Origin: Aldrovandia affinis
Taxonomy: Eukaryota > Chordata > Actinopteri > Notacanthiformes > Halosauridae
Direction of reading: 5' to 3'
Length of the DNA stretch: 64,000 bases
Assembly: GCA_029706075.1 (NCBI GenBank)
Contig: JAINUG010000133.1
Location: forward strand, 1,880,001 to 1,944,000
The translations under genes were made by a program, and so were the position numbers. The notes under the pieces are model-generated. The model saw only the letters and a program-made list of their open reading frames with translations. It did not search any database and was not told the origin of the DNA. Shown here piece after piece: positions 48,371-60,935 of this stretch (its first letter is position 1; each line of letters begins with the position of its first letter).

Positions 48371-48399
48371 GTGAGAGGACAGCCGCTGGGCTCTGGGTT

Positions 48400-48896
48400 A
48401 GATATCATACTCAGGGATATCATATTCATACTCAGGGTTATCATATTCATATTCAGGGTTATAATATTCATATTCAGGGTTATCATATTCATATTCAGGG
48501 ATATCATATTCATACTCAGGGATATCATATTCATGTTCAGGGTTATCATATTCATGTTCAGGGATATCATATTCATACTCAGGGTTATCATATTCATACT
48601 CAGGGTTATCATGTTCATACTCAGGGTTATCATATTCATGTTCAGGGATATCATATTCATACTCAGGGATATCATATTCATGTTCAGGGTTATCATATTC
48701 ATGTTCAGGGATATCATATTCATGTTCAGGGTTATCATATTCATACTCAGGGTTATCATATTCATGTTCAGGGTTATCATATTCATACTCAGGGATATCA
48801 TATTCATGTTCAGGGTTATCATATTCATATTCAGGGTTATCATATTCATGTTCAGGGTTATCATATTCATGTTCAGGGTTATCATATTCATATTCA
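48400..48896 (+). repeat. 21-bp minisatellite, open in all reading of the exon frame
   Basis: About 23 units of gttatcatattcatattcag plus g, with variation limited to g[a/t]tatc and cat[a/g][t/c]tc. In the upstream exon's frame each unit encodes a heptad like VIIFIFR or DIIFMFR. Confidence 0.96.
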
Positions 48897-48959
48897 TGGC
48901 CCTTCATACATCCTAACCACTGCCATATCCACATCTATGTTGTATGATTCTGATGGATG

Positions 48960-49450
48960 TGGACATGAGGAAAAATGAATTATACTAGGGCTCACTCCAA
49001 ATAATGCCGCAACTTGCTTTTGCGGAACACCAGCTTGAAGTTGCCCTATCGCACGGGCCTTATCAAGATCAGACAAACGTGGCACGCCGATTCTTGGAGC
49101 AGACACCAATTGACCACTATAGCAGGGCCCATGCTCACAGGTGCTGCCAATCAGGCACCTGATTGTCAGCACCTGGGGGTACCGGAAGCTCAAAACAAGA
49201 GTCAATAGCAACAGCAGAATAAGCTGTTTGGCATTGGCAGAGAAGATTTGGCAAATTTTTTATGGGCGCAACCCACATACTCAGCTGTGCTGCTCATCCC
49301 ACAAATGCATGTTCCTTACAAATGGGGGAAATAAACAGGCTTTCCAACGGTATAACATGTTTGCCAAGAAGCATTGTTACAACAGAGAAATAATCTAGCA
49401 AACACAAATTTCCGAACTTTTTGTTCGATGTTTATATATATAGTCAAAAG
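48960..49450 (-). mobile_element. Tc1-like transposase N-terminal (DNA-binding) fragment
   Basis: The minus strand reads VPRLSDLDKARAIGQLQAGV, PQKQVAALFGVSPSIIH, the helix-turn-helix that binds Tc1 ends. The catalytic part is absent. The flanking region 49240-49440 probably belongs to the same element. Confidence 0.82.
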
Positions 49451-50406
49451 AGCTCTATAATGTTCTGTAATACTTAAAATTATTATTGTGCAATATTTAC
49501 CTTTGAATTGTGCTGGGCAGGGGGAGGGCAGCTATGAAAAATCTCCCTTCCCAGTAAACAAGATGCAGACGTGCATAATAGAATACCTAATTGGAGAGGA
49601 ACGGCCCTGAAATGACCAATTTTCTCTGCATTGTCATTCGTTATTGTTGCTATAATTATCCGCCATGGCTATGAATAAATCTTGTGAGTTGGAAACGTCC
49701 TAATAGTTCCACACCTCCCTCCCACTCTGGGTTAGTTTTCGCATTGTTTGAATGCAGTTATTCATCTGCTGCTAGATGTTCACAAAGCCACGTGCTGCCT
49801 TACTCCAAGTGACTCCACTTCCCACAATGCCACTCCCTACCTGACCTGTGACATCACAGGGGTCACAGTTCAACTCTCCGACGGCCATGTGAGAGAGGAA
49901 TACACATGTGTAGCCTCTGTATTGAGTAAATGTGAGAGAGGCAGAAATGCCCCTGACAGTGTAATATTAAACCAGCCATGATTAATGTCCACTGGGAAGT
50001 GTTGCTTTTTTCTTTTAAAGTTCTGTGCATTAAATTAAAATACTATCCCACAACATTACCTGCAGTTGTGCAGTGTTCCCCTCAGTCAGGTGGACCGTAA
50101 AGGGATGGTTTCACATTGTAGTAAATGACAGGTTGGTTATAGATACTGGGGGGGGGGTATGTGGGTGGCAGTGTTTTTTAAACTTGCCACCAGGTTTAAC
50201 CAGGTAAAAGTCCCATTTAATTCAGAATCTCTTTTGCAAGGGAGACCTGACCAAAACAGAGGCAGACATGAGACAGCGTTTCAGACAGGACAGCACACAC
50301 AACACACAACTAACCATAGACTACAATTCACAGAGGAGGAAGAGCGAAAATGAGAGGGAGAGGGAGAGGGCGTGGGCGAGCTGAACAGGGGCTTGTGTTT
50401 TCACAG
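49451..50406. other. intron 3' part
   Basis: Non-repetitive, AT-rich at 49540-49700. No element recognised. Confidence 0.4.
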
Positions 50407-50548
50407 AAAGACTGTGAGACGCGGTGCTCCCAGGACCAGTTCCAGTGCCTGAACAACTTGTGCATCTCGCTGAAGTGGCTGTGTGACGGGCAGGAGGACT
50501 GCAAGACGGGCGAGGACGAGAGGAGCTGCCAGGCCACGGGCACGGAAG
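50407..50548 (+). CDS. lrp1b: lrp1b exon: end of LDLa 6 and LDLa repeat 7 of cluster IV
   Basis: Begins [20 protein letters not shown], then [20 protein letters not shown] and CQATGTE. The first KDC completes the preceding module. In the calcium loop the usual xDG is replaced by KTG, as in human LRP1B (CKYGEDE), so this module lacks one acidic calcium ligand in both species. Phase is 0 in and 1 out. The acceptor is tgttttcacag and the donor is g|gtagga. Confidence 0.96.
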
Positions 50549-50679
50549 GTAGGAGCCAGGGCCCGGGTGGGATAAAGAGCCCTGCCCCTAACCGCGGAAT
50601 CAGAAGGTTTCTATTTCATGACGAGGCTTTGTGCTCATACAGAACACCAGACCCGAGCAGGCAGCTTTTTTCCCATTTT

Positions 50680-51003
50680 CAACCAATTTAGTAGCCTACT
50701 TTTCATGTCAATCCCCCCCTCGTATTGTGAGCTCGCTGCAGTGACCGGCAGTGACAAAGGTGATGTACCGCCTCCGCTGAGACGGCACTCGCCAAGCTGT
50801 CGACTGTAACTCCGGTACACAGAGCCACTCCTATACGCAGCGAGCTCGTATCGGCTTCCCTCCCCCCTCCCTGGGGTGGACAGCCAATTGCCGTCCCCTA
50901 GTGGCACTCCTGGCCAGAGCCGACTCTGGTGCAGCTGGTGGAATCTAACCTCGGTCGCAGTGGCCAGCATCGAACGTTGTAACCACTAGGCCACCCGTGA
51001 GGC
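50680..51003 (-). mobile_element. composite SINE, family A, minus strand
   Basis: Full-length copy. The minus strand starts ggcctcacgggtggcctagt; the tail side is atccccccctcgtattgtga on the plus strand. Confidence 0.82.
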
Positions 51004-54000
51004 CGAAGCAAATTGTTTTTGAAAAGCGTGATGGGAGCTCACATGGTGTAGTGGGGAAGGCGACGGGCATCTCTACTGAGCTTCTCTGAGCACAGGGACC
51101 CCTCACCCTTGGAGAGCAGTGCTCTTGGATGTGCAGTACTGCACAAGTTCTCTTTGTCTCTCTCTCTCAGAAACCTCGCTAATTGGCCGCACGCCTTTTT
51201 ACACCGCGGCAAGCCAAGTGCTAGGAGACGGAGAAGAATTTGAAATTTTAATGGGGAGGCGTGTGAAAAACCTTGGATAGAAGCTACTTTAGCTCATGTT
51301 CACGGCCAAACAAACACAGTGCACTTTCAAAGGCCTGAGTCGAGACTGAAAACCACCCTGCCAAGGGAACTAAGCACAGCTAATAATCCAGCTGTTTTAA
51401 TAAAATAGTGGTGGGGGCTTGGAGTTATAGGGTAATGATGTATGGTTCTAGGTAATGAGACCATTAAAGGAGCAGAGTCACTGCATTAGTGGGATTGTAG
51501 TTCTGTAAATGTGTCTTAATGGTTTGTCTGTATCGTGACGCATGTGGACGAGAGTAGAAGTGTGCATGCCTGTTATCTCCCAAGCTTATAATCTTCTGAG
51601 CGGGGTCATCCACAGGTCACCCTGTGCCTTAATCATGAACCATTACATCATTTCCTCTGTGATTTGTCAAGCTTAATAGGGTTTGTAAAAATTTAAAAAA
51701 AAAAGATCGATACTGCCACGAAGGAAGTTTATTGATATTTATAAGACATTTATGACTTATTACAGTATTTACTCTTAAATGAGTTGGCTTGCCTTTCACA
51801 AATCTTTATGGGATCGTTCTCAAGATGTTTGTCTTTTGCAATTGATTTTTGTGACAGAGATAATAGCATTAACGTATTTACATAATGTTTATAGTATATT
51901 GTGGTTTACAACCATTTTTATTCATGTAGGCTGGGGATAGAATAACCTTGATGTTTGATGTTGCTGTAGATGTTTTATGTATTTGTATTTTTTTCTGAAT
52001 GTGCAGGTGCCAGTTTTTGAGGGAGAATATAGTAATGAAAGATTGGAGTAGCATTGTTTTCAACATGCACTCAGCTGGGAGTATCTGGAGATATCTGCGT
52101 GACGTTGTGCGTTTGAGGTGTGGGTGCGCTGGTGCAGTGGGGCTCACGCTCATCTCTTATTTATCTCATTCAGGACCTTTGTTATTCCTTCATGACTTCA
52201 TATCATTCTGAACTGATGGGAATTTGCAGGTGCACATTTTTTCACTGAAAGCAAAAAACTAAACTGGAGAAATATGAAAATAATTGGTGCGTATTTGTAT
52301 AGATGCACATGCACACACACTGTTTTGTTCTTTAAACTATTTCTAACTTCGCGATATTTTATCATACACACGCGACAAAAACATTGACAGAAACCTTAGA
52401 ATCGCGACTTTCCGATTTGAGCACTGGCAAATCAAATGGGATTTTTTAAATTAGGTTAATTAGACCAAAAGTAAACCTTGCCTTTTACTCTCTTTTTTAC
52501 CTGTTAGTAACGTCCCCTTCTATTGACATGGTAACTAGGTGCGATTTTCGGGGGAGGTATGTGGGGAGGGCGTGGGGCCATGTGTGAAAACGCCGCGTAA
52601 ACAACACAAACTGTCGACAATTTGAAGCAAGATTTTATACAGACATACAATTTTATTCAAGATGGAAAGATTTTCTGCGCTGCAGTGTTTGACAGCATTG
52701 ATGGAAAGCGGCGAGGACAACAACTGGCGAAGAGTAAGTAACTATATTTGATTTGCCATGTTATCAAATACTCGTATATATATATTCAATATATGAATTC
52801 CGTCTTGTGACTACATATTCCGCGTGTTGCAACGTAACAAATTTCCAATAGGCACACAAGATCTATGGAAGAATACTTTTCAAACAGCCTAAAATATTAG
52901 AAAAAATCGTATGTAGCATGATCGGTTTCATGATCTCACGTCCCTGTAAAATCGATTCTTGTTTTTGTTTATTATTAGAGTGCTTCTGTTTAGTTAAATC
53001 TGTGTTTGGGATTACGTTTTGGATTTGCTGTTTAGCTAGCTTTGTTTGTTCAGCTAGCTTTGTTTGTTCCAGTTCGTTTTATCATTTTGGTTTGTTTTGT
53101 GAGTTATTTGCGTGTCGCCTCCGACATTGTTTTGCCTACGTTTGTGGATAATAAAATAAGAGCCAAAATGGCTGCTGCCACAAGATGCGCTTGTTGTGAA
53201 AGGAGAAATGGTAACTCAAATATTGCTTTGCCATTTAAAATCTAAATTGTGAGTTGTTGTTTTAATTCTAAAGTGAAAAAATCACAAAAAAGTTTAATTG
53301 GAAGACCCTTTTTTTCCTTGGGTCTCAGGAGGATATTATGTGCATTATTGTTAGGCTGTATGACTTGTAATATGTGGCATTCCCCTGTATATACTGTATA
53401 GTAGTTTGTGTGCTGTTTTCAATAAATCTTCCAAAATGAAAAAAGCATATATTCTTCTGCATGGCTCACTGACTTGCTTACTCTGTATGGCCTTTGAGAG
53501 AGAGAGATGGCCCATCTGACAACTCTTAGAGGTGTGGACAATGAATAATGAATATTCAGGTATTTAGCATTTAGCCCTCCCACAGCCTGAAATAAATGTG
53601 ACCAGTTCTGATAAAAACAGGTTTTTAGCTATTTAGATCTCAGATGTGCTAAACTGTTTTCACACCCTTACATAACCAAGACCTTGATGAACAAACGCAC
53701 ATTGGCAAAACAATTCGTCACTATAGTTTAGTGTGTGCTTTCACAACTTTTGTGACAGCAGAAAAATTTACTATTTTTAACTTGTGTGTTTGTAGATCTA
53801 TTTACAAGCTGCATATGATACTGACCAAACTATTGATGGCATACAAATGTAGCTGTGGTTAAGGAAGAGTTTTCTGTCCTCTAGAGACATGCCAGCTCTG
53901 AGCTCATTCATATTGACGCTCCACTGTTTATGCCAGTGTGCTAACACAGTGAATGTTGTGCTCTGTGTGGGCTGGGGCATGCGTTGTGGAAGCTGATGTA

Positions 54001-54417
54001 AAATAGGTATTGGTTGATGTTGTATCAGACACACTAAGCAGGCCTGAAATGTGCAGCTCTGAGTTTATTTGTTTGTTTCTTGTTCCACCAACACTAGCAA
54101 GAAAGGCATGAATGTCGCAAAGCTTCAATTCAAATAAGTGCAAAAATCCAGATGCAACGAAACAAAGAATTCAAACAGTGGTGTCAGTTATTTGGGAGAG
54201 AGGAAGCTTGTTTCCCCTTTTCAGTTCGTGATGTGATCTGATATGATGATAGGTTTGCTTTCATAGGGCCCTTCTGTCCATATACTGAATATATCATAAC
54301 AAATATGTGTTTGTTATACTGTGTAAAATGAAAATGCACTGGGATGGGAGCTGACCTTCAGAGTGGTGAATTTGAGGCGAAAGCACACGAACAGGTATCT
54401 GAATGTATCTTCACCGA
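51004..54417. other. long intron interior, no recognised element
   Basis: 3.4 kb, AT-rich and non-repetitive apart from a doubled cagctagctttgtttgtt at about 53035-53065. A short open stretch at 52662-52733 (MERFSALQCLTALMESGEDN then NWRR) ends at a good donor (aga|gtaagt), which could be an orphan exon or transposon remnant. No other coding signal seen. Confidence 0.4.
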
Positions 54418-54680
54418 CCAGGGGTGGTGTTTGGCTGTCCGCCCCAGGGGGAAGGGGGAGGGTGAGTCGGCTCCAGTCCGCCGTGTAGCACGTAAGAGAG
54501 TCTCCAGAACGTGGGTGGGCGAATTCCATCTCAAAGGAACCGGAGTTCGCTGCCCTCTTAGAATTAGCCTGGCTCATAGAGACGGGCGACGAGTTCATGT
54601 GGGGAGGGAAAATCTAAACAAATAGAGGGTATAATTGGCCACTAAACTGGGAGAAAAAATGCAGAAACAAATTTAAAAGA
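54418..54680 (+). mobile_element. composite SINE, family B, 5'-truncated
   Basis: Starts within the body (gtttggctgtccgccccagg) and ends agagggtataattggccact plus an A-rich tail. Confidence 0.78.
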
Positions 54681-55018
54681 GAAAATAATTTTGTGTGAAA
54701 GAGCAGAAGCCTAGTCGACAGCAGCTTGGTAAAGATGGCCCGGTGAGCATTGTGTCAGGATGTGGAGCCAGCGCTAAGGATGACGCAAGGCTCCATCCCA
54801 CACTTAGTGACTCTCCAGGCCAGTGGATTGAGTGGGTGAGCCACTTCACCTGACAGCAGGTAGAGAGCGGCCTGGCTCAGCCCAAACGAGGGCTTGCGGG
54901 GGTTAGGAGGTCCCTCTTTATGCTGTAACTGGGGGCACGCTCTGGGTTTGGAAGGTGCTGTGGCCTGTTGAGAAGGTTCAAGCTTTTTATTACCTTTCTC
55001 AATACTAGAGCCATGCTT
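54681..55018. other. intron interior
   Basis: Nothing recognised. Confidence 0.4.
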
Positions 55019-55030
55019 AAAAAGTAGCCA

Positions 55031-55410
55031 CGGCCTCCCGCGTGGTCCAGTGGTTACAACGTCCGACGCTGGCCACGGAGACCGGGGTTCAATTCCCCGT
55101 CTCGCCAAGTGTCGGCTGTGGCCGGGAGTGCCACCAGGGGGCAGCGATTGGCTGTCCGCCCCAGGGAGGGGGGAGGGGAGCCGACATGACGTTCGCTGCG
55201 TAGAGTGGCCCTGTAGTACCGGGTTACGGTCGACGGCCTGCGGGTGCCGTCTCGTAAGAGGCGTCACTTCGCTTCGTCACTACCAGTCGCAGGACTACGG
55301 CAGCAAACTCACATTACTAGGGGGGGATTGACGTAAAAATAGCGGGTCTAATTGGCTACCAAATTGGGAGAAAAATGGGATAAAATCAGAAACAAATTAA
55401 AAAAAAAATA
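55031..55410 (+). mobile_element. composite SINE, family A, full length with target-site duplication
   Basis: Begins cggcctcccgcgtggtccag and ends with an A-rich tail. Flanked by aaaaagtagcca at 55019-55030 and 55411-55422. This is the best full-length reference copy of the family in the window (about 380 bp). Confidence 0.9.
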
Positions 55411-55422
55411 AAAAAGTAGCCA

Positions 55423-55927
55423 TAATAGTTTTGCCTCTACAAAACATATATAATATATAAGCTTTGTGATGCTTCTTAAATAAATTGGCCTAAGTACTAA
55501 CAGGCCAATTTACCTGCGTATTTGCATTGTTGTTTAATAATTAATTACCGTTTAGCAGCACACCAGTGTTGTGCGATTGCCATGCGCCTGTACAGTTACA
55601 GAATGTCTGTAATCACAGAAAAGGCTTGGGTGGCTTTTGAGGTAGGGTTAAGGTTGGTGCTGTGGTTCAGGGTGGGACTTGTGGTAAGTGGAGCTGTGCG
55701 TATGGACAGTTATGATTACAGTTTGATTACAGAAGGCAGTGCTACTGTTCTTCAGAACTGCAAACTCACGGCCCATAAAGATAACATGGTCACAAGGTGT
55801 TGGAGTGTATTAGCTGCATAGCAGGGGCAATGTGCAGGTGTAATTACTTGAATTAATTGTAGGAAACATATGATGTTTTTAGAGCTAATTGTGTTCGTCC
55901 CAGTCCCTTCAGATCTCAGTGTGGTAA
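55423..55927. other. intron interior
   Basis: Nothing recognised. Confidence 0.4.
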
Positions 55928-56173
55928 AAGGTGTTTTGTGTTGTTGTCTCAGGATCTACAGCGTTTCCACTGTGTGGTAAGAGGTGTTTTGTGTTGTTGT
56001 CTCTGGGTCTCCAGTGTTTCCACCGTGTGGTAAGAGGTGTTTTGTGTTGTTGTCTCTGGATCTGCAGTTTCCTCATTGTGGTAAAAGGTGTTTTGTGTTG
56101 TTGTCTCTGGGTCTACAGCATTTCCACTGTGTGGTAAGCAGTGTTGTGTGTTGTTGTGTCTCTGGGTCTCCAG
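55928..56173 (+). repeat. 53-bp tandem copies of the next exon's 3' splice site, with donor-like sites
   Basis: Five units with ttgttgtctctgggtctcca g. Acceptor-like AG dinucleotides end at 55961, 56014, 56067, 56118 and 56173; the last is the real acceptor. Each of the first four is followed by 13-15 nt and then ggtaaga, ggtaaga, ggtaaaa or ggtaagc. Confidence 0.94.
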
Positions 56174-56280
56174 CGGTCCCGTCCTGTTCGCTGAGTGAGT
56201 ACAGCTGTGGCAGTGGAGGCTGTGTGTCTGCGGCTCTCAGGTGTGACGGAAACCAGGACTGTTCCGACGGCTCTGACGAG
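56174..56280 (+). CDS. lrp1b: lrp1b exon: LDLa repeat 8 of cluster IV (most of module)
   Basis: Encodes [20 protein letters not shown] and [16 protein letters not shown]. Human LRP1B reads CSSREYICASDGCISASLKC. This is the region where LRP1B has one LDLa repeat more than LRP1. Phase is 1 in and 0 out, and the last cysteine comes from the next exon. The donor gag|gttagt is moderate. The acceptor is the last of five tandem copies; it is chosen because only it continues into the conserved LDLa frame. Confidence 0.95.
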
Positions 56281-57477
56281 GTTAGTGGGGAATTTTATTA
56301 TTTTTATTTCTTTCCTATTTCTCTTTCTATCCCGTTTTCCTTTTTCTGTCTGGTGTTTTGTAGACCCGTCAGTTCAGGAGAGCGCAGACAAGTGCAGCCA
56401 GCCGCCACGTCTTTTCACTCCGCAGGCCACCAGCTGAGCTGCGCAATCACTGCTCCAGAGAGCTCTACTTGAGGGAGGGAGTCTCACTGCAAGCTGTGTG
56501 CTCAACTCGCACACAGCTACAAACAGCAATTTACTGTTTAAAAATGCAGCTTGCATGCCTTTAAAAAATATATATTTCTTTTTCAAAAATTGTCATTAAA
56601 GGTAATTTAGTTTAGCATATTCAGTTTAGAAACTGAATATGCTTTCATGGTTAAGCTCAATAAACTGCTGCGGAACAGTACACATTTCTGGGCTGTACAC
56701 AAACAGAGTTCATATTTCACTCATAACCCACTCAGTAAAGTTAACGATGGCCGTGTAGAATCCTGCTCTTTATTGGGTACAGTGCTTTATGTGCACGTGT
56801 CCACACATCCTGCATCATAAACACCAGGAGCCTGCCATGCTCTGGAAATCATCTCCCATTTCATATCAATCGTGACTGAGATTGAAACATCCTTCAGTCA
56901 TATCGCCGATGCTTCGGCTGGAAACCTCTTTTAGTTTGTTTGTTTGTTTTCTCTTTAAGATTTCATCAGTTAAGATAAATTACCATTGTGATTAGTGTTA
57001 AAACGATAATGATGATGATTGATTGATTGAGTTGCATATATTGAAATACGGCATTGCATTTTGTGGGTTAATTTGATAAAATAAGTAATTCAGAAATGGA
57101 ATGACAAAAATAGTCATACTTTACATTAAGTATGTATTCCTAATGTCTCATCAAGCATTCATCACACCCTCATTAGCATGATGTAACATCCTAATTAATC
57201 CTTCATAAGCAGTGGAACATGTAGTCCTATATGAAGGATGACAATGCATAATTCATGGTACTATGAATGACAACGTAATTTTATGTCAAATTCTATTCTC
57301 ATATTTAACATAACGCATGGGGCTCTAGTTTTGTTGTGAAGATGCGATGCACAGACGGTAGTGCTAATCCAGGATGGAGGCGCATTGAGGCGTGTCCTCG
57401 TCTATTCCGGTAGCTTCGTGACAAGAGACCGTCACGCACCTGTGGTGCAGTTGTAAAAGAGCTGTTTTCAATTAAAA
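56281..57477. other. intron interior
   Basis: T-rich just after the donor. Non-repetitive elsewhere; nothing recognised. Confidence 0.4.
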
Positions 57478-57690
57478 AAATTGGCTTCAGATTTTTTCCA
57501 GTTTTTCTCCCAATTTGGTAGCCAATTACACCCTCTATTTGTTTCGATTTACCCTCCCCCCACACGGGACCGCCGCTCGTCTCTACGAGGCAAGCCAATT
57601 CTCTGAGGGCAGCGAACTCCGCTTCCTTCGAGACGGAATTCGCTCACCCACGTTCTGGAGACTCCCTTACATGCTCCACGGCTCACCCTC
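57478..57690 (-). mobile_element. composite SINE, family B, minus strand, truncated
   Basis: Tail gtagccaattacaccctcta and body ctcacccacgttctggagac on the plus strand. Confidence 0.78.
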
Positions 57691-58475
57691 CCCTGGAAAT
57701 TCCACGCAAGAAGAATTATTCCAACATATCAGGAGCTCTTTGTAGCTCAAGGTCCGCACCTGACACATGCTGATCCAGTGTCCTGGCAGACTCTGGAATA
57801 TAACCACTCTTTGTGTCCCGGTAAACATATCACCTCCACCTGCCTCTCTTTTCATAACTACTGTAAAGAATATGCTCCATTCCCCCTAGTGCTCAGTGTT
57901 GCATTACACATGAATGCTCTTGCATCATTGCATTATTGAAACATAGTTGAACTAGTCTTCTGTGCTTTGCCTACCATTGGTAACAAAACAATTCACCAAA
58001 GAGAGACCCTGTGTTGTATCAACTCTGAGGTTTATGTGTGATTAATTCGTACTGAGTTCTCACACAATAAAATGAAGAATCACACCGACTCATCCTGCAT
58101 GCACAAAACACAAATGAACACCCAAGTGGATAAATAAAGACCCATTTCATAAAGGATTATTTCTGCTGTAATTTGTTCTTGTTAAGAATGAAGAGATTCA
58201 GTTGAATTACATATTTGTTTTCCTTGAATCTCAGGAAAGGCCTGCTCAGTTGTGGCACAATTGTATTATTTTATTTTGTAGTGTTTGTGTTTATTGTGTA
58301 ATGTATTTACAGACAGCCCACATGCACACACAAATTATGAAATATATTAAATTAATCAATGACTGCAAACAGCATTAGCCACTGGTTTAGCCATAATTTA
58401 GTAATATTTCAGTATTGTTGACAGTAAAACTTCTAATTAAAATGGCCTTTAAAGGGTGCAAATGGAGAAAAAAAA
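57691..58475. other. intron interior
   Basis: Nothing recognised. Confidence 0.4.
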
Positions 58476-58661
58476 TTACACAGAGAGTTGTCAATGCCTG
58501 GAACAGCTTGCCAGGTCAGGTAGTAGAGGCAAAAACACTTGGGCTATTCAAGTCCAGGCTAGATGCAGTACTAGATACTCTTTAGATTAGGACATGATGA
58601 GCCTAGATGGGCTGAACGACCCGTTCTCGTCATTATGTATTCTTATGCTCTTATGTTCTTA
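58476..58661 (+). mobile_element. non-LTR retrotransposon 3' end
   Basis: acacagagagttgtcaatgc through attcttatgctcttatgttc matches the end of the copy at 3018-3416. It is severely 5'-truncated and ends about 60 bp before the next exon. Confidence 0.75.
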
Positions 58662-58721
58662 TATACAAGGCTGGAGTCGTTTTTGCTGTGAGTTGATTAA
58701 AAGCCAGTCGTTCAAACCCAG

Positions 58722-58854
58722 GTGGACTGTGTGCGAGAGTGCAGAGAGGATGAGTTCCTGTGTCGGAACAGGGCGTACTGCATCCCACACCGCTGGCGCT
58801 GTGACGACGTGTACGACTGCATGGACCGCAGCGACGAGGAGGACTGCAACCACG
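58722..58854 (+). CDS. lrp1b: lrp1b exon: end of LDLa 8 and LDLa repeat 9 of cluster IV
   Basis: Begins VDC, which supplies the last cysteine of repeat 8, then [20 protein letters not shown] and [19 protein letters not shown]. Human LRP1B has [20 protein letters not shown]. The calcium loop keeps its acidic residues, but the Gly of DGSDE is Arg. Phase is 0 in and 1 out. The acceptor tcaaacccag has almost no pyrimidine tract, and a LINE end lies just upstream. The donor is g|gtaacg. Confidence 0.95.
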
Positions 58855-60857
58855 GTAACGCCCGCCCGAGAAACGGTGACCATAGAAACCAAGATGTGAC
58901 AGGCACTGTGCACCTTAGCGGTGTGAAACTGAAAATTACATTACACGGAACTGATCCTGGTTTATCCAGGAAGGCTTGCAGATTTTGTGGTGATGAGTGC
59001 TCTCTGGGAATGTCTGTAGGCTGTCTCTATCTCTACTGCCATATCTCCACCCATCTCAGAGGGCTTTCGCTCGTAAAATGAGTGCAATTGTAGAATTTTA
59101 TAGTGTCTACGTTTCTACAGTTCTAATATTTCTAAAATTCTCGACTTTCCACGAAACTCAGCCAATACAAAAGGGATTATAAAAAGCGTGAGTTTGATTA
59201 GAATGTATGGAGACGGTATCATTAATAACACAGTGTACATTTGCATAATAATAGTTCATGGTTGATTAAAATTGTATAGACTGATATTTATTTTTCGTCA
59301 CCAAAGGTCTGGCAACTAACTAAGCTGTACAATTAAATATTGATATAAGATATGGTAAATTAGTCTTTGATATTCGATTGCAGTAATGATATAATACAGC
59401 GTTCTGTATGGAACTCGAACACGTGAATAAATGAATATCAGTGTAGCATAGGGGGTGATGTTGGGCACGACCCACTAGCTGTGCCAATATTCACAATAGA
59501 ACACGGGTTCGACTTCCATAGAGTTTAGATGAAATGGATCTGTCCAGAGATGTCCGTTTAGACTCAGGAAAGTAAGACGACCATTTTTAAATAGAGAGCT
59601 TTAATGGATTATATGGTGTATTCTTCCGCTAGCAAAGTTATTCAATCACCAAGTGACAAGAGTTCCATTTCTGAACTTAGGTAGGATTCACACAGAATCG
59701 TATTAATTGCAGTTTGTTGTTGTTTCGAAGTTAACAGCATTTTTCTTCTCTGCGCACCAAAAAGTGAAAACACCGGACAGCCAAACTTTGAGGATCTGGA
59801 CTTACAATGTTTCATATCTATAATGTCAATATTAGTGGAAGACGCAATGATATTAAAACAATGAAGTTTCTATTTAGACTGTGTGTTATTATGACACTGA
59901 CAGGAAGTCTGCTTAACCAATCAGCAGTTTTATAACCAACAATATCATCTGTATATCGCTGATGTTCACATCAAAGTAAGGGCCTGTTTAAAAGCTCTCT
60001 TTAATCTTTCCATTGTCAGTTTCTGCAGACTTCATTCCCATTCCATTGTTTTAGTGGGGCCCTTGAGGCCTGTAGTTCACTCTGCCTGTTCAGGGAGAGG
60101 GGTTCAGGTTCGTAAAGGAACGTCTCACAAGATGTTTTGGGTGCACACGCCTTTGATCTTTCAGCCCAGTTCCAGATCGTGTCACGTTAAAACTGCCTCC
60201 TCTGCAAGGCACAGATTAATCACGCCGCATAGATGTCATGCGTTTTACATCTATAACTATGAAATGAATGAAAAATGAGAGTTGTTTACATACCCACAGT
60301 GCTTTGAACCTGAACATATTTTATGTAATCTTTTTTCCCTCCGAAATGAGGACTTGCTTTATTATTATGAATGTGTTATACACAAACAGTTATGGTAGAA
60401 TTCCGATGAATTCTTAGATGTCTGTTATATTTCAGTGTTGACGTGGCTACCACCTGCTTATTTTTTTTAACTTGTTTTGTACAAAGTTTTTCTTTTATTT
60501 AAGGTCAATGCAACAGCCTTCCACTGCCAGTTCATCTTCCCTTGAGCAGTGTTCATCATGTAATGAGATCTGAAGGCATTTTCTCCTATAAACATTAAAA
60601 ATCCCTCTTGTACGATTCTATAAAATTGAACATAGTATTGTGGAAAGGTCACAGTTTTCTGGTCAATCAAACGGGGCAGTTCGACCCTGAGAAGGCCGAG
60701 AACCAAACTATTGAACTGCAAAAAACTTTTAGAAGAAAGCACAGACGAGTGGATAACGATTCCAAACATGAAAGATAATTGCGGTCCGCTCGTGTGTCCT
60801 TTTGAGAAGGTAAAAAGGGGAAAAAAGGTTGAATGTTTTTGGCCTTCGTTAGGCCAT
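58855..60857. other. intron interior
   Basis: AT-rich unique sequence; no recognised element. Confidence 0.4.
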
Positions 60858-60935
60858 TCTCTACTGTAAGTCGCTTTGGATAAAAGTGTCTGATAAATGG
60901 CATATATAAATGGCATATAAAAATGTCATATATAT
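60858..60935 (+). mobile_element. SINE tail fragment
   Basis: tactgtaagtcgctttggat plus aaaagtgtctgataaatgg, with a short duplicated atataaatggcatat end. Confidence 0.75.

Noticed and set aside
48343..48934. Long minus-strand ORFs (178-184 codons) over the 21-bp minisatellite
   Set aside because: They exist only because the repeat unit is 21 bp and stop-free; no conserved domain or splice context on that strand.
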